The position numbers were made by a program, and so were the translations under genes. This document shows, in pieces, positions 60,030 through 64,000 of a stretch of DNA of 64,000 nt (position 1 is the stretch's first letter; the number at the start of each line of letters is the position of its first letter). Origin of the DNA: Hungatella effluvii (GTDB lineage Bacteria; Bacillota; Clostridia; Lachnospirales; Lachnospiraceae); contig NZ_QJKD01000003.1 of NCBI RefSeq assembly GCF_003201875.1, forward strand, positions 372,001 to 436,000. The letters are read 5' to 3'. The notes below the pieces were generated by a model. It made no database searches and had not been told where the DNA came from. It saw only the letters and a program-made list of their open reading frames with translations.

Positions 60030-61235
60030 ATGTATAAGGGAAAAAAGAAGAAAGCCTCCAACCGGAGCCGGATATTGGAGTGTATTTACCGGAACGCGCC
60101 CATTGCCCGAACCGATATCGCAGAAGAGACCGAGATCACGCCCGCAACGGTAACCATGAACGTTACCACGCTGATTTCGGAAGGATTTGTAAAGGAGCTG
60201 GGAGAAGTCTCCACAGACGAGGGCTCCTCGGGCCGCAAACGGGTTCTGATCGATATCATACCCGGCAGGGCTTACAGCATCGGTTTGGAGTTTACCCAGA
60301 AGGCCCTGGTCATCTGCATTACTGACTTAAAAGGCCGCATCCGTTTCCAGCACGCGGAACCGTTTAACGAGGAGCTGGCCGGCAGGATCACCGACGCCAT
60401 TATCGATGGTGTAAAGGGCCTGGTCGCAGAGTCCGGCATTTCCTGGGACGAAATCGTTGGAATCGGAGCCGCGGTTCCAGGCCATATGAACGGGAGCGCC
60501 TCCAGTCTCGTGACCAACCGGAAGACATGGCAGAATTTCGACCCGAAACGGATTGAGAAGGAGCTTCCGCTTCCCATCGTCTATGAAAACAACGCACGCT
60601 GCATGGCTCTTGGCGAATATCTCTTCTCCCCGCAGGAAAGCCCGGACAGCTTCGCCTTTTTCCATGTAGGCATGGGAATGTTCTGCGCCAACGTCGTGGA
60701 CGGCGAGATGTTCCTCGGCGAGAACTACGTGGCCGGCGAGATCGGCCATACCATCGTCAGCGAGGGCGGCCGCCGCTGTGAGTGCGGCAAATACGGCTGT
60801 CTCCAGACGTACGCCAGCGAAAACCACCTGATCCGCAACGCAAGACTGCTGTACAAAAACACGCCGAACACCATATTGAGAAGCCTCGTCCCCGACGATT
60901 CCCTGATCACCATCGAGACGATCACCACCGCCTATTCCATGGGTGATCCTGTAATCGGAATGTATATCGCGGAGGCGTTAAAATACCTTGGCATCACCAT
61001 TTCCAATATCGCCATCATCACCAACCCGGGCAAGATCTTTCTGCACGGCCAACTCTTTGACAACCAGGACATTCAGAACGAACTGATGGATTACATCGAA
61101 CGCCAGCTGATCTTCGTGGACCGCACCTATGCAGGGAACGTGGAAATCCTGCCGTATGCGGCCGTGGACGGAGCCGTGGGCGCCAGCGCGCTGGCCATTC
61201 TGCGGTTCTTCATCCGGCCGGCTATGGGGGAATAA
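60030..61235 (+). CDS. ROK-family repressor
   Basis: A 401-residue ROK regulator: N-terminal winged helix (ARTDIAEETEITPATVTMNV, TTLISEGFVKELGE), then a sugar-kinase fold with GIGAAVPGHMNG, the catalytic-like N-N-A-R (YENNARCMALGEYL), GEIGHTIVSEGGRRCECGKY and the zinc motif C-E-C-G-K-Y-G-C. NagC/XylR-type regulators release DNA on binding a sugar or sugar phosphate. Placed 109 bases after DUF4838, it is the likely repressor of the importer and glycosidase. Confidence 0.9.
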   Translation: MYKGKKKKASNRSRILECIYRNAPIARTDIAEETEITPATVTMNVTTLISEGFVKELGEVSTDEGSSGRKRVLIDIIPGRAYSIGLEFTQKALVICITDLKGRIRFQHAEPFNEELAGRITDAIIDGVKGLVAESGISWDEIVGIGAAVPGHMNGSASSLVTNRKTWQNFDPKRIEKELPLPIVYENNARCMALGEYLFSPQESPDSFAFFHVGMGMFCANVVDGEMFLGENYVAGEIGHTIVSEGGRRCECGKYGCLQTYASENHLIRNARLLYKNTPNTILRSLVPDDSLITIETITTAYSMGDPVIGMYIAEALKYLGITISNIAIITNPGKIFLHGQLFDNQDIQNELMDYIERQLIFVDRTYAGNVEILPYAAVDGAVGASALAILRFFIRPAMGE

Positions 61236-61276
61236 ATATGGACCTTTCCCTTGCGTTTTATCTCTAAGGAGGCGCC

Positions 61277-62314
61277 ATGCTGATAAAATCTGAGCCCTGT
61301 CCCTGGTGCGGGCAGGAAATAGAGAGTCCGCATTTAACCCGCGGAACCTGCGAACACTGCGGCAAGCCGTACCGCCCGGTCATTCTGCTCTATAACCGGT
61401 ACCGTACCCGGCGAAGCGAGGTTCCTCTGCTGCAGGCATATGCCTTTTATATCATCACGTTCCTGATGTTTTTGTACATTGCTGTCAGCAACAGCCTTCG
61501 CAGATCCGGTATTGATTTTATCAGCATCGTATTTGTCGTCCTTTACGGAACGTTTTTCCTGTTTCGACGGCCGAAGGTCTATCTGGCTAAGGTCTCACTT
61601 AAGGAGGCCGAATCCGAAAAAGAGTACGGAGTATCAGAAAATGAAGCGAACCTGGGAAATGGAGAAGTGGGTAGCGTCGGGGCTGATCAGAAGGGGACCT
61701 ATATATTTCTGGAAGGCCGGGGCACCCCCTCCTTCTATCACAGCAGAATGAAGATACAGCTTCTAAACCAGAAGGACTTTTCTCCCTCTGACGTTCTGGA
61801 AGTCACTATTCATATGAGGGAAGACGTTACCGAGGTCTTTATTGAGACCGATGAGAACACACCGGAGTGCCTTAAGAGTCCCGGTACCGAATTTCGGCTG
61901 TTTGCCGGGGATTACGAGACAAATGGAGTCACCATGCGGCCGTCGGACCAGAGGGCCGGTCTCTTTCAGGCAGAGTTTACTTTTACAAACGCAGATTTCA
62001 CACCGGACAAACACGAGTATTACAGGGCCGTTATGATGCTTCCCGAGGGAGATGTACCATTTCACCTGATCCCAAACGCCTCAGACATTCTGGAAAACAT
62101 GATATCCGGAAAAATGGTTTATGAGGTCATGCTCTTCAGCCCTTTCATGAAAGCAAGGGACCTTCCCATTCCGGCTTATTTTAACCTCTGCCGGAAGGAT
62201 GGGACGTATCTTGGCGGAGGCACTGTAACGTATCACTTCGCAAACCGTCTTCTCTTCGAGGAGACAGGGACGGGAGTAAATACGGATTATGAATCTCGGA
62301 ACCGGTGGTTGTAG
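61277..62314 (+). CDS. Zinc-ribbon membrane protein of unknown function
   Basis: A 345-residue protein. A small zinc ribbon C-P-W-C-G-Q-E-I ... C-E-H-C-G-K-P lies at ~9-30, then two membrane helices (AFYIITFLMFLYIAVSNSL and IVFVVLYGTFFLF) and a soluble ~220-residue C-terminal beta-rich region. AAGGAGG stands 5 bases before the ATG. No family known. Independent of the ROK gene, though on the same strand. Ends at a perfect 20-bp terminator stem. Confidence 0.7.
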   Translation: MLIKSEPCPWCGQEIESPHLTRGTCEHCGKPYRPVILLYNRYRTRRSEVPLLQAYAFYIITFLMFLYIAVSNSLRRSGIDFISIVFVVLYGTFFLFRRPKVYLAKVSLKEAESEKEYGVSENEANLGNGEVGSVGADQKGTYIFLEGRGTPSFYHSRMKIQLLNQKDFSPSDVLEVTIHMREDVTEVFIETDENTPECLKSPGTEFRLFAGDYETNGVTMRPSDQRAGLFQAEFTFTNADFTPDKHEYYRAVMMLPEGDVPFHLIPNASDILENMISGKMVYEVMLFSPFMKARDLPIPAYFNLCRKDGTYLGGGTVTYHFANRLLFEETGTGVNTDYESRNRWL

Positions 62315-62340
62315 AATGACAGAGATTGAAAACAGAAGGC

Positions 62341-62385
62341 AGAAAGCCGGGAGTTTAAGATAACGTCTTAAACTCCCGGCTTTCT
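62341..62385. terminator. Bidirectional terminator
   Basis: A 20-bp perfect stem (arm starts AGAAAGCCGGGAG) with a 5-base loop lies between convergent genes. Confidence 0.93.
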
Positions 62386-62433
62386 GTTTGATTTATGCGT
62401 TTTGCTTCTGCTCTCTCTGTTCTCACTGCAATA

Positions 62434-63285
62434 TCACACCAGATGCTTATCCAGCGTAAATCCCCGTCCTCTCACCTCGCGCACGCCGTTGATAATGATA
62501 AATGCCTTCGGATCGATCTCCTGCACGCAGTGATTCAAGTGGCTCATTTCCCGGTTCGGGAGCACGCAGAGAACTGCCTTCTGGTCCAGCTTTTCGAATC
62601 CGGTCTGGATTGGCAGGAAAGTGGAGCCCCGGTCCAAATCCTTCTGGATAATCTCATTGATCCGTTCATACTCCCGGCTGATAATCAGCACCTGCACATC
62701 ACCCGCGCCGAATACCAGCACCTGGTTTAATACGATGGAGGTCAGCAGTACGGACATGATGCCGTAAAGGATCTCTTCCGTGTTGGAAAATATCATCTGA
62801 GACAGCAAAATAAAAATGTCAAAGAAGTACATGGACACCGCCACCGGAATCCGGAACTTCTTGTTGAGAATCAGCGGTGGAATATCCATACCTCCGGTGG
62901 AACCGCCCAGACGCATGACGATCCCCAGGCCCAGTCCGGTCAGCATGCCGCCGAACAGGGCCGCCAGAAGGCGGTCATTCGTCAGATGGCTGAATGCCTC
63001 GATCTTCAGAAACTGATTCAGAAACACGGGAAATACAAGTGTGCTGACAATGGTGGTCAGCGCAAACCGCTTTCCCAGAATGTAGAATCCCAGCAAAAAC
63101 ATGACCACATTGAGGGCTGCCACCGTCACCGATACGTCCAGATGTGCAAAATGCTGCACGCTTCTGGCGATTCCCGTGGCGCCTCCCACCAGGAAATGGT
63201 TGGGCATGGAAAACGCCGAGAGCCCCAGCGCAAAAATCCCATTTCCCACCACAATTCCAAGTATCTTTCCTATTTTCTTACTCAT
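62434..63285 (-). CDS. YitT-family membrane protein
   Basis: A 283-residue protein with five or six membrane helices (VVGNGIFALGLSAFSMPNHF, FLVGGATGIARSVQHF; GLGLGIVMRLGGSTGGMDIP) and the C-terminal DUF2179 domain from ~215 (VQVLIISREYERINEIIQKD, DPKAFIIINGVREVRGRGFT). The family is widespread and of unproven transport function. Start has AAGGGG farther upstream. Single gene. Confidence 0.9.
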   Translation of the reverse strand: MSKKIGKILGIVVGNGIFALGLSAFSMPNHFLVGGATGIARSVQHFAHLDVSVTVAALNVVMFLLGFYILGKRFALTTIVSTLVFPVFLNQFLKIEAFSHLTNDRLLAALFGGMLTGLGLGIVMRLGGSTGGMDIPPLILNKKFRIPVAVSMYFFDIFILLSQMIFSNTEEILYGIMSVLLTSIVLNQVLVFGAGDVQVLIISREYERINEIIQKDLDRGSTFLPIQTGFEKLDQKAVLCVLPNREMSHLNHCVQEIDPKAFIIINGVREVRGRGFTLDKHLV

Positions 63286-63332
63286 TGTCAGCTCACATCC
63301 CCTTTGTAATTATAGTACGCTGTTTCGTCCGC

Positions 63333-64000
63333 CTATCGTGCTTGCGGTATTTTCAGTCCGGTCTCATACTTGATGTCGTCGATAATCACGCGCACATCAA
63401 ATGTGCCGTTCAGTCCTTCCTTGTCCACATTTAAGGTCACTTCCCTGTCGTCCTTTGGCAGGAAGGTACCGGAACACATGGCCAGGAATTTCTGTGCGCT
63501 GGTTGAGATGAAGTAACGGTGGATTTCTGCCGGATCATCCTCTTTTTCCAGCTGGAACATAACAAGCTGTCCCTTCTTAAACTTGGCCTTGAAAATGATG
63601 CGGTCGTCTTCTTCCGTGAGCACCGCCTCACAGGATTCCGGAAGCAGTTCTCCGGTGCTTTCTGCCGGAACCTCCGTATCAAATTCGCCCGTAACGCCCA
63701 GTTTTCCTACGACTCTTCCCTTTCCCAGATCGAGACTCCTTCCCTCCCGGTAAAGGCTCATCTTCTCCGCACGGTAATAGTTGGATGGCAGATGCATTTC
63801 ATACATCAGCTCTCCGTCCATAATCTCCACAGTAATACTCTTTAATACGCATTCCGGATCCTCCAGATTCATATAAACCGGAAGTTCCTCGCATGTGACA
63901 CCATGATTATACCCCATTCCACCGGAATGTACCAGATAGTAACCATCACGGTAGTATTCTACATTGGAAATGTAGGAGGAGAAGAAATCATTTTTCCGTT
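63333..64000 (-). CDS. Probable aryl-sulfate sulfotransferase, 3' part
   Basis: The gene enters from the right edge and its start is outside. The visible ~220 residues begin DFFSSYISNVEYYRDGYYLV and continue HSGGMGYNHGVTCEELPVYM. The wording Y-L-V-H-S-G-G is like the final propeller blade of ASST enzymes, which move sulfate between phenols; the rest is a beta-rich tail. An internal ATG at 63917 is not the start. The catalytic histidine would be in the missing part, so the assignment is provisional. Confidence 0.6.
   Translation of the reverse strand, partial: RKNDFFSSYISNVEYYRDGYYLVHSGGMGYNHGVTCEELPVYMNLEDPECVLKSITVEIMDGELMYEMHLPSNYYRAEKMSLYREGRSLDLGKGRVVGKLGVTGEFDTEVPAESTGELLPESCEAVLTEEDDRIIFKAKFKKGQLVMFQLEKEDDPAEIHRYFISTSAQKFLAMCSGTFLPKDDREVTLNVDKEGLNGTFDVRVIIDDIKYETGLKIPQAR

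Noticed and set aside
1..64000. CRISPR arrays or prophage structural genes
   Set aside because: No series of regularly spaced direct repeats longer than the two or three copies listed, and no capsid, tail or terminase-like proteins.

Overview
The window looks like a chromosome segment of a spore-forming gut Clostridia, most likely a Lachnospiraceae. The evidence is a spore photoproduct lyase, an NfnAB transhydrogenase, the NifU-like/GGGtGRT gene pair, OYE-type enoate reductases, MATE pumps, CarD-type regulators and strong AGGAGG ribosome binding sites. The genus is inference and is not fixed by anything I can see.

Layout. 1-8.58 kb is the right part of an AT-rich integrative mobilizable element. 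It carries a SymE-domain protein, a MobA/MobL relaxase, a candidate oriT, a RepA-like ATPase, a MobC-like protein, a tyrosine integrase, a small HTH protein and a DUF1016-Xre cargo pair. It abuts the 3' end of guaA, a known integration hotspot; the far end lies outside the window. 8.58-15.5 kb holds guaA, an M42 peptidase, a zinc-ribbon protein, a complete ISLre2-type insertion with a 9-bp target duplication, and a TipA-type MerR regulator with a textbook 19-bp-spacer promoter. 15.8-16.9 kb holds tRNA-Glu, short repeats, a 15-codon fragment of the GGGtGRT gene and what looks like an undescribed Fst/par-like type I toxin-antitoxin locus. 16.95-31.7 kb holds GGGtGRT/NifU-like, TspO, two OYE-type flavoenzymes with an AraC regulator that has two HTH domains, an NlpC/P60 hydrolase, two MATE pumps and NfnAB.

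31.8-38 kb is a folate/thymidylate region (DHFR, divergent ThyX-like protein, DHFR, and further on thyA). It is interrupted by a BlaI/M56-peptidase signalling locus that appears to share an operator with a secreted protein and a 32-residue membrane peptide. 38.07-39.4 kb is a scar where two truncated genes meet, one of them a frameshifted LytS/YesM-type kinase. 39.46-42.9 kb is a uxuA-gntR-uxuB hexuronate operon with a 28-bp perfect palindrome upstream. 43.2-45.9 kb has a small membrane protein and a MATE pump with an attenuator-like leader, followed by a cytidylate-kinase-like gene. 46.6-48.6 kb groups a CarD-family regulator, a short group-2 sigma factor and a small Tudor-like protein. 48.8-54.3 kb holds a Cys/His-rich MarR regulator with duplicated operators, DUF3781 and sce7726 genes, an RsmH-type methyltransferase, a lipoprotein and SplB. 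54.4-61.2 kb is a sugar ABC importer with a divergent DUF4838 glycosidase-like gene and a ROK repressor. The window closes with a zinc-ribbon membrane protein, a YitT-family protein and the 3' part of a probable aryl-sulfate sulfotransferase.

The most novel-looking items are the convergent toxin/antitoxin-RNA locus (16.59-16.87 kb), the BlaI/M56 regulon (33.98-36.77 kb), the MATE leader attenuator (43.70-43.86 kb) and the ThyX-like gene between two DHFR genes. All functional statements rest on reading the sequence and motif memory; no database search was run.
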